From NCBI GenBank assembly GCA_020048255.1, contig JAIFMR010000170.1, positions 1 to 13,320 on the forward strand: a stretch of DNA of 13,320 nucleotides. Direction: 5' to 3'. Below, in pieces: positions 6,548 through 13,320 of this stretch; position 1 is the first letter of the stretch; each line of letters starts with the position of its first letter. The position numbers and the translations under genes were made by a program. The notes under the pieces are model-generated. The model was given only the letters and a program-made list of their open reading frames with translations, ran no database searches and was not told the DNA's origin. The stretch is from Rhodoferax sp. Its GTDB lineage: Bacteria > Pseudomonadota > Gammaproteobacteria > Burkholderiales > Burkholderiaceae_C.

Positions 6548-7315
6548 CTACTTGATGCCAAAAACTTCAATGGCCCGCGTCATCAGCGCCATCACGGGCT
6601 CATCAAGCATCGGTAAGGTGGCTGCCATACCAACCAAGCCCACCACCAACGTCACCGGAAAGCCAATGGCATAAATATTCATTTGCGGTGCGACCCTTGA
6701 CACAATGCCCAGTGCCAGGTTGGCAAACATCAACATGCCCACCATCGGCAGTGCAATCCACAACCCACTTGCAAACAGGTCCACCCCCAAGTCGAGAACT
6801 TTGATTTGCTTCAAGGCTTCCAAAAAATTCTGATCCACAGGAAAAGTTTGAAAGCTCTTGATCACCGACATCAACACCAGCAAGTGGCCATTCATGGCAA
6901 TGAACAAAAACAGCGTCATCTGCCCAAAAAAACGCGACACCGCGCTGGCCTGTGTATTCAGTGTGGGGTCAAAAAAAGCTGCAAAACTCAAACCCATCTG
7001 AAAACCCACCACTTCCCCAGCCAGTTCCACTGCAGCAAACACCACACGAATGGCAAAGCCTATCGCCAAGCCCACACCCACCTGTTGAATCACGGCACCC
7101 AACGCACCGTTATCTGTGATGCTGATGACCGGTTGCAAGCCCAAGGTTGGCTGCGCAGCCAAGGCCACAAAAAAGGCGAGGCCAATACGGGCTCTGACCG
7201 GAAATGCGCGGGACGACAGAACCGGCGCTGACGTGAACACCGCCAACGTCCGCAAAAATGGCCAGATCAATGGGGATAGCCACGCCGTCAACTGGGCTTC
7301 TGAAAACGTGATCAC
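6548..7315 (-). CDS. fliR: FliR, flagellar export gate protein
   Basis: A 255-residue inner-membrane protein with about six hydrophobic segments (roughly 10-30, 42-60, 72-98, 125-150, 180-203 and 212-235). It closes the FliP5Q4R1 export gate that secretes rod, hook and filament proteins. The opening ITFSEAQLTAWLSPLIWPFL and the later FQMGLSFAAFFDP (105-117) are typical of the family, and the length is normal. The start codon is GTG at 7315, giving the expected N-terminus. No strong ribosome binding site precedes it, so translation may be coupled to fliQ, whose stop lies 15 bases upstream. It is the last gene of the flagellar run. flhB does not follow; instead the convergent response regulator ends 7 bases away. 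Confidence 0.96.
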   Translation of the reverse strand: MITFSEAQLTAWLSPLIWPFLRTLAVFTSAPVLSSRAFPVRARIGLAFFVALAAQPTLGLQPVISITDNGALGAVIQQVGVGLAIGFAIRVVFAAVELAGEVVGFQMGLSFAAFFDPTLNTQASAVSRFFGQMTLFLFIAMNGHLLVLMSVIKSFQTFPVDQNFLEALKQIKVLDLGVDLFASGLWIALPMVGMLMFANLALGIVSRVAPQMNIYAIGFPVTLVVGLVGMAATLPMLDEPVMALMTRAIEVFGIK

Positions 7316-7330
7316 AGCACGAATCTGTTG

Positions 7331-7600
7331 CTACACCACGGCCGAAGGAATGGCCTCCAGGGTACGTCGTATGTACTCTACCAACGCAGTCAGCATCCAG
7401 GGTCCCGCCAGCGCAAATACTGCCATAGCCGCTATCAATTTAGGAACAAACGCCAGTGTCGCCTCATTGATTTGCGTGACCGCCTGAAACAAGCTGATCA
7501 ACAGCCCCACAACCAAAATGATCCCCAGTACTGGGGCAGAGACCATCAACATCATCCACAAGGCGTCTTGCCCCATGGTCAACACCATTTGCGAGTTCAT
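7331..7600 (-). CDS. fliQ: FliQ, flagellar export gate protein
   Basis: An 89-residue protein, exactly the usual FliQ length, with two membrane helices (about 15-38 and 52-76). Four copies pack around FliP and FliR in the export gate. The N-terminus MNSQMVLTMGQDALWMML and the loop ISLFQAVTQINEATLAFVPK (35-54) are highly characteristic. The frame remains open 14 codons further upstream into fliP, but the ATG at 7600 has GAGG 8 bases before it, overlapping the fliP stop. That start also gives the standard length. The gap to fliP is 10 bases and to fliR 15 bases. Confidence 0.97.
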   Translation of the reverse strand: MNSQMVLTMGQDALWMMLMVSAPVLGIILVVGLLISLFQAVTQINEATLAFVPKLIAAMAVFALAGPWMLTALVEYIRRTLEAIPSAVV

Positions 7601-7610
7601 AGCGTACGCC

Positions 7611-8384
7611 TCATGTGACAAAACTGGCTGCCAGCGACCCAATCAACAGGTTCCAACCGTCAGCTAATACAAAGATCATCAATTTGAACGGCAAGGCCAC
7701 CAGCACCGGTGACAACATCATCATGCCCAGTGACATCAGCACACTGGCAACCACGATGTCGATGACAAGAAACGGAATAAAAATCATGAATCCAATTTGA
7801 AAGGCCGACTTGAGTTCGCTGATGACAAAGGCCGGGACCAAAACCCGCATGGGAGCCGCCATCGCATCGGTGCCTACGTCCAACTTGGCCAACTTCACAA
7901 ACAAAGCCAGATCCGACTGACGCGTCTGCTTTGCCATAAAGGAACGCATAGGCGCCTCGGCTTTGGGCAAAGCCTGCTCAAACGACAACGTATTGTTCGA
8001 ATACGGCAGGTAGGCATCGCTGTAAACCTTGTCCAGCGTCGGACCCATGACAAACAGTGTGAGAAACAGCGACAGCCCCACCACCACCTGATTGGGCGGC
8101 GCCGATTGTGTTCCCAAAGCCTGCCGCAACAAAGACAACACGATCACGATTCGGGTGAATCCCGTCATCATCAGCAACACAGCAGGCAAAAATGACAGAG
8201 CGGTAAAAAACAGCAGTGTCTGCACCGGAACCGAATAGCTCGCACCTGTACTCCCAGTCCCCACCAGCAGCGGCAGTTGGGCGTTGCCCTGTGCCCAACT
8301 GGTGCCGTGTACTGCCAAGACCCCACCGAGGATCAGTAGTCTGGCGCTCCATTTCACAGCACTCTTTGACACGATCGACATCAT
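7611..8384 (-). CDS. fliP: FliP, flagellar export gate protein
   Basis: A 257-residue membrane protein that forms the pentameric core of the flagellar export channel. The first 32 or so residues look like a cleavable signal peptide (basic KSAVKWSAR, hydrophobic LLILGGVLAV, then GTSWAQ), as is usual for FliP. Membrane segments follow at the LLFFTALSFLPAVLLMMTGF region, at VVVGLSLFLTLFVMG, at the FQIGFMIFIPFLVIDIVVAS region and at the C-terminus (LPFKLMIFVLADGWNLLIGS). The motif MTGFTRIVIVLSLLRQALGT (a 20-residue core) is a family signature. The frame is open to 8429, but that would overlap fliO. The ATG at 8384 (or the adjacent ATG at 8381) leaves a 10-base gap and preserves the signal peptide. 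Confidence 0.95.
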   Translation of the reverse strand: MMSIVSKSAVKWSARLLILGGVLAVHGTSWAQGNAQLPLLVGTGSTGASYSVPVQTLLFFTALSFLPAVLLMMTGFTRIVIVLSLLRQALGTQSAPPNQVVVGLSLFLTLFVMGPTLDKVYSDAYLPYSNNTLSFEQALPKAEAPMRSFMAKQTRQSDLALFVKLAKLDVGTDAMAAPMRVLVPAFVISELKSAFQIGFMIFIPFLVIDIVVASVLMSLGMMMLSPVLVALPFKLMIFVLADGWNLLIGSLAASFVT

Positions 8385-8394
8385 AGGGAAGGAC

Positions 8395-8712
8395 CTACAC
8401 CCTGGAGGCAAGTGAAGTGCCAGGTGCATCCGACATCGCCACCGGCGTACTTACAGGCGCGTTGCTGGTATGCAGGCAAGAAATATTTTGTGCCGTGACA
8501 CCCAATGTCAGCCAGACGCGCGCCTCTGGCGGCCCCACTTCCACCGTCACTACCCGTTGATGTGGCCCAACGGCAACCGCCGCAACCACTTTGGTGTTCA
8601 TGGAAGACCCGACCGGGCCAACGCCCATGCGGCGCTGCAACCATTTCAGAGCAACAGGAATCAGTGCCAGCACCAGCACCACCAGCGTCAGTGACACCCA
8701 GGCAGCTGACAT
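8395..8712 (-). CDS. fliO: FliO, flagellar export gate assembly protein
   Basis: A 105-residue protein with one N-terminal membrane helix (about 4-24, VSLTLVVLVLALIPVALKWL) followed by a basic stretch and a small cytoplasmic beta domain. VVAAVAVGPHQRVVTVEVG (42-60) and WLTLGVTAQNISCLH (67-81) are the conserved FliO segments. FliO helps FliP oligomerize and is not a permanent part of the gate. Its position between fliN and fliP is canonical. The ATG lies 3 bases after the fliN stop, with AAGGGCGG from the end of fliN serving as a ribosome binding site. The last 20 residues are low-complexity. Confidence 0.92.
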   Translation of the reverse strand: MSAAWVSLTLVVLVLALIPVALKWLQRRMGVGPVGSSMNTKVVAAVAVGPHQRVVTVEVGPPEARVWLTLGVTAQNISCLHTSNAPVSTPVAMSDAPGTSLASRV

Positions 8713-8715
8713 GGA

Positions 8716-9162
8716 TCAACCGCCCTTACTGACCCGACGCAAGCGCTCAGACGGCGTCACCACGTCAGTCAACCGGATACCAAATTTGTCATTCACCACA
8801 ACCACCTCACCCTGGGCAATCAAATAACCATTCACTAACACGTCCATCGGCTCACCCGCCAAGGCGTCCAGCTCTACCACCGAGCCCTGACCCAACTGCA
8901 AAATATGCTTGATGGGTACTTTGGTTCGCCCCAGCTCTACCGACAACAACACAGGGATATCCAGCACACGGTTGATGTCGTTGAACGGTGCATCCCCCCC
9001 CCCACCTCCCGATGAGGATGCAAAGGACCTCGACGCGTCCTCTGATAAAACACCACCGGGCGCGGGTCCATCAGCCGGGGTGTCCGCGCTCTTTTGCTCC
9101 ATCAGGGCTTCGGCCCAGTCAGCCAGGCCGTCGTCTTCGGCGGGTTTGTCTTCAGTGGGCAT
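8716..9162 (-). CDS. fliN: FliN, flagellar C-ring switch protein
   Basis: A 148-residue protein whose C-terminal SpoA domain (about 62-140) builds the lower C-ring with FliM and helps dock the FliH-FliI export complex. VLDIPVLLSVELGRTKVPIK (66-85), LVNGYLIAQGEVVVVNDKFG (109-128) and IRLTDVV are the expected motifs. The N-terminal 60 residues hold a short acidic helix (GLADWAEALMEQ) and a low-complexity Ser/Gly linker with five consecutive Gly (52-56), encoded partly by a run of ten G. I chose the ATG at 9162: AAAGG lies 8 bases upstream and it overlaps fliM by only 11 bases. An in-frame ATG at 9189 would add nine residues; its GAGG is only 4 bases away. Confidence 0.93.
   Translation of the reverse strand: MPTEDKPAEDDGLADWAEALMEQKSADTPADGPAPGGVLSEDASRSFASSSGGGGGDAPFNDINRVLDIPVLLSVELGRTKVPIKHILQLGQGSVVELDALAGEPMDVLVNGYLIAQGEVVVVNDKFGIRLTDVVTPSERLRRVSKGG
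8994..9003 (-). repeat. Ten-base homopolymer (G10 in the coding strand) within fliN
   Basis: The plus strand has ten consecutive C. In the fliN sense strand this is G10, within GGT GGG GGG GGG GAT, which encodes part of a five-Gly linker. The tract is in frame for full-length FliN as given. A gain or loss of one base would shift the frame before the SpoA domain. Confidence 0.9.
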
Positions 9163-10156
9163 GTTTATCACCTTTCCAATTGAGGTCATTGTTCCTCAAG
9201 CTCTTTTCAATCTTCAGCGCGTACTTGGCATTATGGGTGCCATATTGGCACTCAAAAATCGGTACGCCATCCACCTTGGCCTGAATCCTGGGCTGGCGAT
9301 CCAACTCTATAAAGTCACCGGTCTTCATGGCCAAAAGCTGCTCAACCGTCGCGTCTGCGTGGGCCAATTCGGCCACCAGCACCACTTCTGCCGCTTGAAT
9401 TTCCCGCGTCAACACATTCACCCATCGACGATCCACCTCGATCGAGTCGCCCTGCGTCGATGAGTACAACACATCCCGAATGGGTTCCAGGGTGGCGTAA
9501 GGCATGCAAAAGTGAATCGCACCAGTGATCTCACCAATTTCAAGCTGAAACGACGTTGACACCACAATCTCACTGGGTGTTGCAATATTGGCAAACTGGG
9601 GTTGCATCTCAGAGCGCTGGTATTCGAGCTCCAACGGGTAGATACCTACCCAGGCTTTTTTGTACTCCTCGGTGATCACATCCACCATACGGTTAATCAC
9701 CCGCTGCTCAGTCGCCGAGAAATCGCGTCCCTCAATTCGCGTCTGAAACTTGCCAATTCCGCCATACAAGGACTCGATCACCCCAAAAACCAACGCAGGC
9801 TCACAAACGATGAGACCGCTACCGCGCAACGGCCGAATCGCCACGATGTTGAAGTTGGTGGGCACTGCCAGTTCGCGCAAGAATGCGCTGTAGCGCTGCA
9901 CGGTCACTGGCCCCACTGATATTTCAGGGCTTCTGCGAATAAAGTTAAACAAACCCACGCGCAAGTTGCGAGCAAACCGCTCGTTGACAATCTCCATGGT
10001 GGGCATGCGCCCACGCACAATGCGCTCTTGGCTAGAGATGTTGTAAGAGCGAACCTCGCCACTTTCCGCTACCTCTTCCGTTAGCTTCTGGCTTTCCCCG
10101 GTGACACCCTCTAGCAGGGCATCGACCTCTTCCTGGGATAAAAACGATTCACTCAT
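9152..10156 (-). CDS. fliM: FliM, flagellar motor switch protein
   Basis: A 334-residue C-ring protein that receives CheY-P and sets rotation direction. The N-terminal LSQEEVDALLEGV (6-18) is the conserved CheY-P-binding peptide. The middle CheC-like domain (about 45-230) contains YGGIGK (131-136), the GGxG motif that contacts FliG, and RDFSATEQRVINRMVDVITEE nearby (144-164). The C-terminal SpoA domain (about 245-322) contains VVLVAELAHADATVEQLLAM and GDFIELDR (280-287). The length is normal. It overlaps fliN by 11 bases at its 3' end, implying translational coupling. The start at 10156 has only a weak ribosome binding site, 18 bases after the fliL stop. Confidence 0.97.
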   Translation of the reverse strand: MSESFLSQEEVDALLEGVTGESQKLTEEVAESGEVRSYNISSQERIVRGRMPTMEIVNERFARNLRVGLFNFIRRSPEISVGPVTVQRYSAFLRELAVPTNFNIVAIRPLRGSGLIVCEPALVFGVIESLYGGIGKFQTRIEGRDFSATEQRVINRMVDVITEEYKKAWVGIYPLELEYQRSEMQPQFANIATPSEIVVSTSFQLEIGEITGAIHFCMPYATLEPIRDVLYSSTQGDSIEVDRRWVNVLTREIQAAEVVLVAELAHADATVEQLLAMKTGDFIELDRQPRIQAKVDGVPIFECQYGTHNAKYALKIEKSLRNNDLNWKGDKHAH

Positions 10157-10174
10157 GGCTATCTGAACAAATCA

Positions 10175-10774
10175 TCACTGAACAATCAAACTGGAAAACA
10201 GAACGCCCACCACCGGATAAGCCACCGGCGCTTTCTTGCGCACTTTTTTACCGGGAACGGGCTCAGGCTCAGGCTCTCCACCACCAAATGGCACCGATGC
10301 CTCGCGCAAAATATCTTCGATCAACTTTTGCTTGCCTTCAGCAGAAAGCAATTCTTCCGCTGTCCGCTGTGACAGCAGCATCAACACGCCACTGCGGATC
10401 GTCGGCATAAACGCTTTGACCGTATCTGACGCCTTGGCATCCTGAACCTCAAGAGTGATACCCACTTGGGCGACTCTCTCACCACCGGCATCCGCCAAAT
10501 TCACCACCATGTTGTCCATGGGCAGGTACACCGGTGGCGCTTTAGCCGCACCATGCGCTGCGGGTGCATGGGCTGCAGGCTCTGATGCACCTCCGCCTTC
10601 TTCTTCGGCAGCCGCGGCCGCCGCGGCACGCTGCTTACTGATGTACAAGAAGGCGCCGCCGCCACCCAAAGCCAACACCAACACAGCGCCAACGATCATG
10701 ATCAGCTTCTTCTTGCTGTTGCCGGCCGGCTTGGCGGCGGCATCGGCCTCAGCCGCTTCAGGTTTGCTTGCCAC
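10175..10774 (-). CDS. fliL: FliL, flagellar basal body-associated protein
   Basis: A 199-residue single-pass inner-membrane protein. A short cytoplasmic N-terminus (1-23, Ala/Lys-rich) precedes the membrane helix (24-45, LIMIVGAVLVLALGGGGAFLYI). A low-complexity Ala/Glu/Gly linker (49-80) leads to the periplasmic FliL domain (about 82-165), with VYLPMDNMVVNLAD and QVGITLEV. FliL associates with the stator units and supports motor torque. The segment VLFSSLIVQ at the C-terminus is the usual ending, but a Pro/Lys-rich insert (166-185, containing EPEPEPVPGKKVRKK) separates it from the core. The start is GTG at 10774, with AAAGGAAA about 6 bases upstream. It heads the fliLMNOPQR run after a 112-base gap. 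Confidence 0.93.
   Translation of the reverse strand: MASKPEAAEADAAAKPAGNSKKKLIMIVGAVLVLALGGGGAFLYISKQRAAAAAAAEEEGGGASEPAAHAPAAHGAAKAPPVYLPMDNMVVNLADAGGERVAQVGITLEVQDAKASDTVKAFMPTIRSGVLMLLSQRTAEELLSAEGKQKLIEDILREASVPFGGGEPEPEPVPGKKVRKKAPVAYPVVGVLFSSLIVQ
10611..10627. repeat. All-GC inverted repeat in the fliL linker
   Basis: GCCGCGG, a 3-base loop CCG, then CCGCGGC, a perfect 7-bp stem inside codons for the poly-Ala stretch of FliL. It is most simply a by-product of alternating GCC/GCG alanine codons. It is not followed by a T tract, so it is not a classical terminator. Confidence 0.5.
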
Positions 10775-10886
10775 GATGTTTCCTTTGGTACGTTATACAA
10801 ATGTCATTATTCAGCAGAGAGCTCCTCGCGAGTCGTCTCATCAACCGACCAACAACCCGCTATCTGTTGCATTAGCGAGTCTACCT
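10775..10886. other. 112-base gap between fliK and fliL
   Basis: This is the longest non-coding stretch in the flagellar half. Apart from the fliL ribosome binding site (AAAGGAAA on the minus strand), I see an A/T-rich spot (minus strand TTGTATAACG) that could form part of a -10 element. There is no convincing -35 partner, no sigma-54 GG-N10-GC pair, and no hairpin with a T tract. It may hold an internal promoter for fliL onward, but the sequence alone does not establish this. Confidence 0.3.
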
Positions 10887-12236
10887 TCACACATACAAGT
10901 CCAAAGACTGCCCAACAGCGCGGTTGGCGCTACGAGTCACTGTCGCCGCCAGAGGTTCAACCGACAACAGTTTCGCCTGGCGAATCGTCGACGACTTGGG
11001 CTGATCACCCTCACCTTGTCCCCTTTCCCGGCCTGACGTCCCCACCGACATGCCCGTCAGTTGGAGTCCCTCGCTGGACAACATCTCTTTGAGCTGTGCA
11101 GAGGCATTCTCAAGCACTTGGCGCACATCCGCTTGATTGCTCCAAAAATCGATTTGCGCCTGATCGCCATCGAGTGAAATCCGAACCTCCACCGGCTCAT
11201 TCCCAAAACCATCCAGCGTGAGTTCGGCACTCTGAACACCGTGGGTCACCCAATAACTCACTGTTTCGGCCACTTGTGTGTCAGCGACCACCGCAACTGT
11301 GGGTGCCACCTCGTAAGTGGGATTGATGCCCAATTTATCCATTAAGCTATTACCAAACGCCCCCTCCAACCCCGATCCGGGCTGTGACGACAAGGGTTTG
11401 CCAGATCGCTCCTGTGGCCGCATGAACCCCTGCGCCTCGGTCATCATCGACACCATTTGTGCAGCATCTTGCGCTGCAGTTATCTGGACAGTCGTTGGCA
11501 TCGCCTTCACATCCCGGCTGTCGTTCAGTGCATTGCCAAATGCCAATGATTGGGACAGGGGCGATCGCTTGTGACTGGCGAGCACGTCAACACCCCTTGC
11601 GTCGATGAGCTCAGCTTTCTCATTTGGCGGTTGGGTCACTTCTGCGGCTTGAATGACTGGCGGCGATTGACGTTGTGCCGCCAAGGTAGCTGGTGTTGCG
11701 CCTGCTGATGTCGACATGCTGCGCACCTCGGTTCTACTTCTTTGCCCGCCCTCGGAAGAATCGGAACCCTTTGTTGTCAACGGCGTAGTTGATACTCCCT
11801 GGGCTGTTTGCAAACCTGACCGCGCCGCCATGGCAAGCGACGCAATTGGGGCTGATGTCGCGACGCTTGCGGCTTGGGGAACGGTCCCGGGTAATCCATC
11901 GGGTGATGGGGTTACGGTTGACATACCAGCGAAGTTTGCAAGAACCAGATTCTCCGGCAGCGCATTTAATTCATTACTTGTAGCAATCAACGCTTTTCCC
12001 ACGTGGGCTAACGACTCATTCCCTTCAAGGCTTTGAGATTCTCCCGCAATCAAGGGATCCGTCATCTTGAGGTCCTCTTCTGGAATCGCATCAGCCATCA
12101 AGTTCATCAATGCTGAAAAACCACCGCCTGCAACGCCAGCCGATGCATCGCCCGCTGTCGGCTTCTTGCCACTGCGATGCTCCATGCCGGCCACGGCCTT
12201 GGCGCTGTGGTGTGTGCTCTTTGCTTCGATACTCAT
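10887..12236 (-). CDS. fliK: FliK, flagellar hook-length control protein
   Basis: A 449-residue protein that is secreted during hook assembly, measures hook length and switches export specificity through FlhB. The first 310 or so residues are a Ser/Thr/Ala/Pro-rich, poorly conserved ruler region. The C-terminal Flg_hook domain (about 324-402) contains SYWVTHGVQSAELTLDGFG, EPVEVRISLDGDQAQIDF and LKEMLSSEGLQLTGMSVGTSG. A 47-residue tail follows, ending SLDLYV. The ATG at 12236 overlaps the fliJ stop by 4 bases (ATGA), a coupling arrangement. The position after fliJ is canonical. The N-terminal half would not be recognizable alone; the call rests on the C-terminal domain and the gene order. Confidence 0.93.
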   Translation of the reverse strand: MSIEAKSTHHSAKAVAGMEHRSGKKPTAGDASAGVAGGGFSALMNLMADAIPEEDLKMTDPLIAGESQSLEGNESLAHVGKALIATSNELNALPENLVLANFAGMSTVTPSPDGLPGTVPQAASVATSAPIASLAMAARSGLQTAQGVSTTPLTTKGSDSSEGGQRSRTEVRSMSTSAGATPATLAAQRQSPPVIQAAEVTQPPNEKAELIDARGVDVLASHKRSPLSQSLAFGNALNDSRDVKAMPTTVQITAAQDAAQMVSMMTEAQGFMRPQERSGKPLSSQPGSGLEGAFGNSLMDKLGINPTYEVAPTVAVVADTQVAETVSYWVTHGVQSAELTLDGFGNEPVEVRISLDGDQAQIDFWSNQADVRQVLENASAQLKEMLSSEGLQLTGMSVGTSGRERGQGEGDQPKSSTIRQAKLLSVEPLAATVTRSANRAVGQSLDLYV

Positions 12237-12697
12237 GATTGACTCTCCATTTCAAGTCGCTGTTGTCGCTGAGTCTGCAAACTGGCAAACTCATCCATCT
12301 GTTTCTGTTCGCGGCGCTGCTGGGTTTTCGCGAGCGTCGCCTGCCGCCCCGCCAACACCTGTTTAAAACTTGCCAGCCGGAATTCCGCCCGCAACACCAC
12401 CTGTTTGGCCGCATCCACCCGCTGCCGGGTGCCAGAAATGACCCCGTCCTGTAATGAAATCGCCTGGTTCAGGCGGGCCATGAATTGGTAATGGTGCTGC
12501 AACAACTCTGGCGAGGTGCTGATTTGTGCCCCCTGCATCCAACGTTGCTCGGTCTCTTGCGCATACTGTTGTAATTGCTGCATTTGTCCCTGCGCAAATG
12601 CATCCGCCTGCATGGTCTTTTGCAGCTGGGCCCTCGCTTGGTCGCGTTGCGCGGCAGCCAGGTCAATGGCCAAAAGAAGGCTTTTCAGTGCAGCCAT
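12233..12697 (-). CDS. fliJ: FliJ, flagellar export chaperone / ATPase central stalk
   Basis: A 154-residue, almost wholly alpha-helical, Gln/Arg/Ala-rich protein predicted to form a two-helix coiled coil. It would insert into the FliI hexamer like the gamma subunit of F-type ATPases and contact FlhA. Typical features are the N-terminal LLLAIDLAAAQRDQARAQLQ (7-26), a central QFMARLNQAI region, and a C-terminal helix rich in Gln and Arg (KTQQRREQKQMDEFASLQTQ). The length matches the family (about 145-155). It starts 8 bases after the fliI stop and overlaps fliK by 4 bases. FliJ is weakly conserved, so gene order carries much of the call. Confidence 0.92.
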   Translation of the reverse strand: MAALKSLLLAIDLAAAQRDQARAQLQKTMQADAFAQGQMQQLQQYAQETEQRWMQGAQISTSPELLQHHYQFMARLNQAISLQDGVISGTRQRVDAAKQVVLRAEFRLASFKQVLAGRQATLAKTQQRREQKQMDEFASLQTQRQQRLEMESQS

Positions 12698-12705
12698 GGT
12701 GTCGC

Positions 12706-13320
12706 CTAGACCCTGTTCAGGGACAGTGCAGCACGCATGTCCCGCACACTGCCCTCCATCGGAGCAGCCTCAAACATATCTTGCTGCAAGAACTGCATCA
12801 TGGGTTCGTGCAGGGCAATCGCCTCGTCAAGCGCCGGGTCAGAGCCGCTCACGTAGGCGCCAATCTGCACCAGATCTCGGGCCTTTTCATAGCGCGAATA
12901 GGTAGCCTTGAAGGTTCTGGCCAATTCAAAATGCTCGCGCGACACCACGTTGTGCATCACCCGTGAGGCCGACTGTTCCACATCAATGGCCGGGAAATGC
13001 CCTGCCTCTGCCAGGCTACGAGACAGCACAATGTGGCCGTCCAAAATCGCTCGGGCGGCGTCGGCAATTGGGTCTTGCTGGTCGTCCCCTTCTGACAACA
13101 CCGTGTAAAAAGCCGTGATGGAGCCCACGCCATGCAGGCCATTGCCACTGCGCTCCACCAACTGGGGCAATTTGGCAAAACAAGACGGCGGGTAACCCTT
13201 GGTGGCGGGGGGTTCGCCAATTGCCAAGGCGATTTCCCGCTGCGCCATGGCATACCGTGTCAACGAATCCATCAGCAGCAACACGTGTTTGCCCTTATCC
13301 CGAAAGCTCTCGGCTACGGC
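12706..13320 (-). CDS. fliI: FliI, flagellum-specific ATPase (C-terminal part, cut by window edge)
   Basis: The frame is open from the right edge, so the gene's 5' part, including Walker A, lies outside. The visible 204 residues begin AVAESFRDKGKHVLLLMDSL. VLLLMDSLTRYAMAQREIAL covers Walker B and the following helix, and GEPPATKGYPPSCFAKLPQL and LVERSG are flagellar/type III ATPase signatures. SEGDDQQDPIADAARAILDG and HIVLSRSLAEAGHFPAIDV are equally typical. FliI hydrolyses ATP to help unload export substrates at the membrane gate, with FliH and FliJ. A type III secretion ATPase is excluded by the flagellar neighbours. The Cys in PPSCFAK is a mild variation on the more common Val. Confidence 0.97.
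   Translation of the reverse strand, partial: AVAESFRDKGKHVLLLMDSLTRYAMAQREIALAIGEPPATKGYPPSCFAKLPQLVERSGNGLHGVGSITAFYTVLSEGDDQQDPIADAARAILDGHIVLSRSLAEAGHFPAIDVEQSASRVMHNVVSREHFELARTFKATYSRYEKARDLVQIGAYVSGSDPALDEAIALHEPMMQFLQQDMFEAAPMEGSVRDMRAALSLNRV

Noticed and set aside
7331..7642. FliQ of 103 residues starting at 7642
   Set aside because: The extra 14 residues overlap fliP and are not part of the family; the start at 7600 gives the standard 89 residues and has its own ribosome binding site.
8909..9463. Long plus-strand open frame (184 codons) opposite fliN and fliM
   Set aside because: It lies wholly antisense to two firmly identified genes, has no recognisable domain, and its composition is explained by the codon pattern of the genes on the other strand.
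10611..10627. All-GC hairpin as a transcription terminator within fliL
   Set aside because: It is inside coding sequence for a poly-Ala stretch and is not followed by a T tract on either strand.
10455..11036. Plus-strand open frame (193 codons) across fliL, the gap and the end of fliK
   Set aside because: Antisense to fliL and fliK; the Ala/Pro/Ser-rich product mirrors the GC-rich low-complexity linker of FliL and has no family resemblance.

Overview
The window is a motility locus from a Gram-negative bacterium. Protein sequences and gene order point to a betaproteobacterium of the Burkholderiales, plausibly near Comamonadaceae. That taxonomic call is inference: no rRNA or other marker lies in the window. 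Coding density is very high, and there are no tRNAs, insertion sequences, CRISPR arrays or phage genes.

Left block (1-4732, minus strand) is a chemotaxis operon. In transcription order, right to left, it reads: a CheZ-like protein, cheY, cheA, cheW, cheR, cheD (cut by the left edge). CheA phosphorylates CheY. CheW couples CheA to receptors. CheR and CheD modify receptors. The small first gene carries a DxxxQ motif like that of the CheY-P phosphatase CheZ. No receptor gene and no cheB are visible.

Middle block (4800-6540, plus strand) is a two-gene signalling operon, divergent from the chemotaxis operon. It encodes a soluble kinase with an N-terminal receiver and a HisKA_3/HATPase core, followed 4 bases later by a NarL/LuxR-type response regulator. 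The 67-base divergent gap contains a perfect 14-bp palindrome that touches the ribosome binding site of the CheZ-like gene.

Right block (6548-13320, minus strand) is a flagellar operon. In transcription order it reads fliI (cut by the right edge), fliJ, fliK, fliL, fliM, fliN, fliO, fliP, fliQ, fliR. It covers the export ATPase and its partner, the hook-length ruler, the basal-body protein FliL, the C-ring switch (FliM, FliN) and the export gate (FliO/P/Q/R). FliM carries the N-terminal peptide expected to bind CheY-P, so the left and right blocks meet functionally at the switch.

Points worth a second look are the CheZ-like gene, the receiver-kinase/regulator pair placed between chemotaxis and flagellar genes, the palindrome in the divergent gap, a 10-base G tract inside fliN, and the low GC of the cheR/cheW end. 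I see no wholly new system. The best candidate for something under-described is the kinase/regulator pair together with its shared control region.
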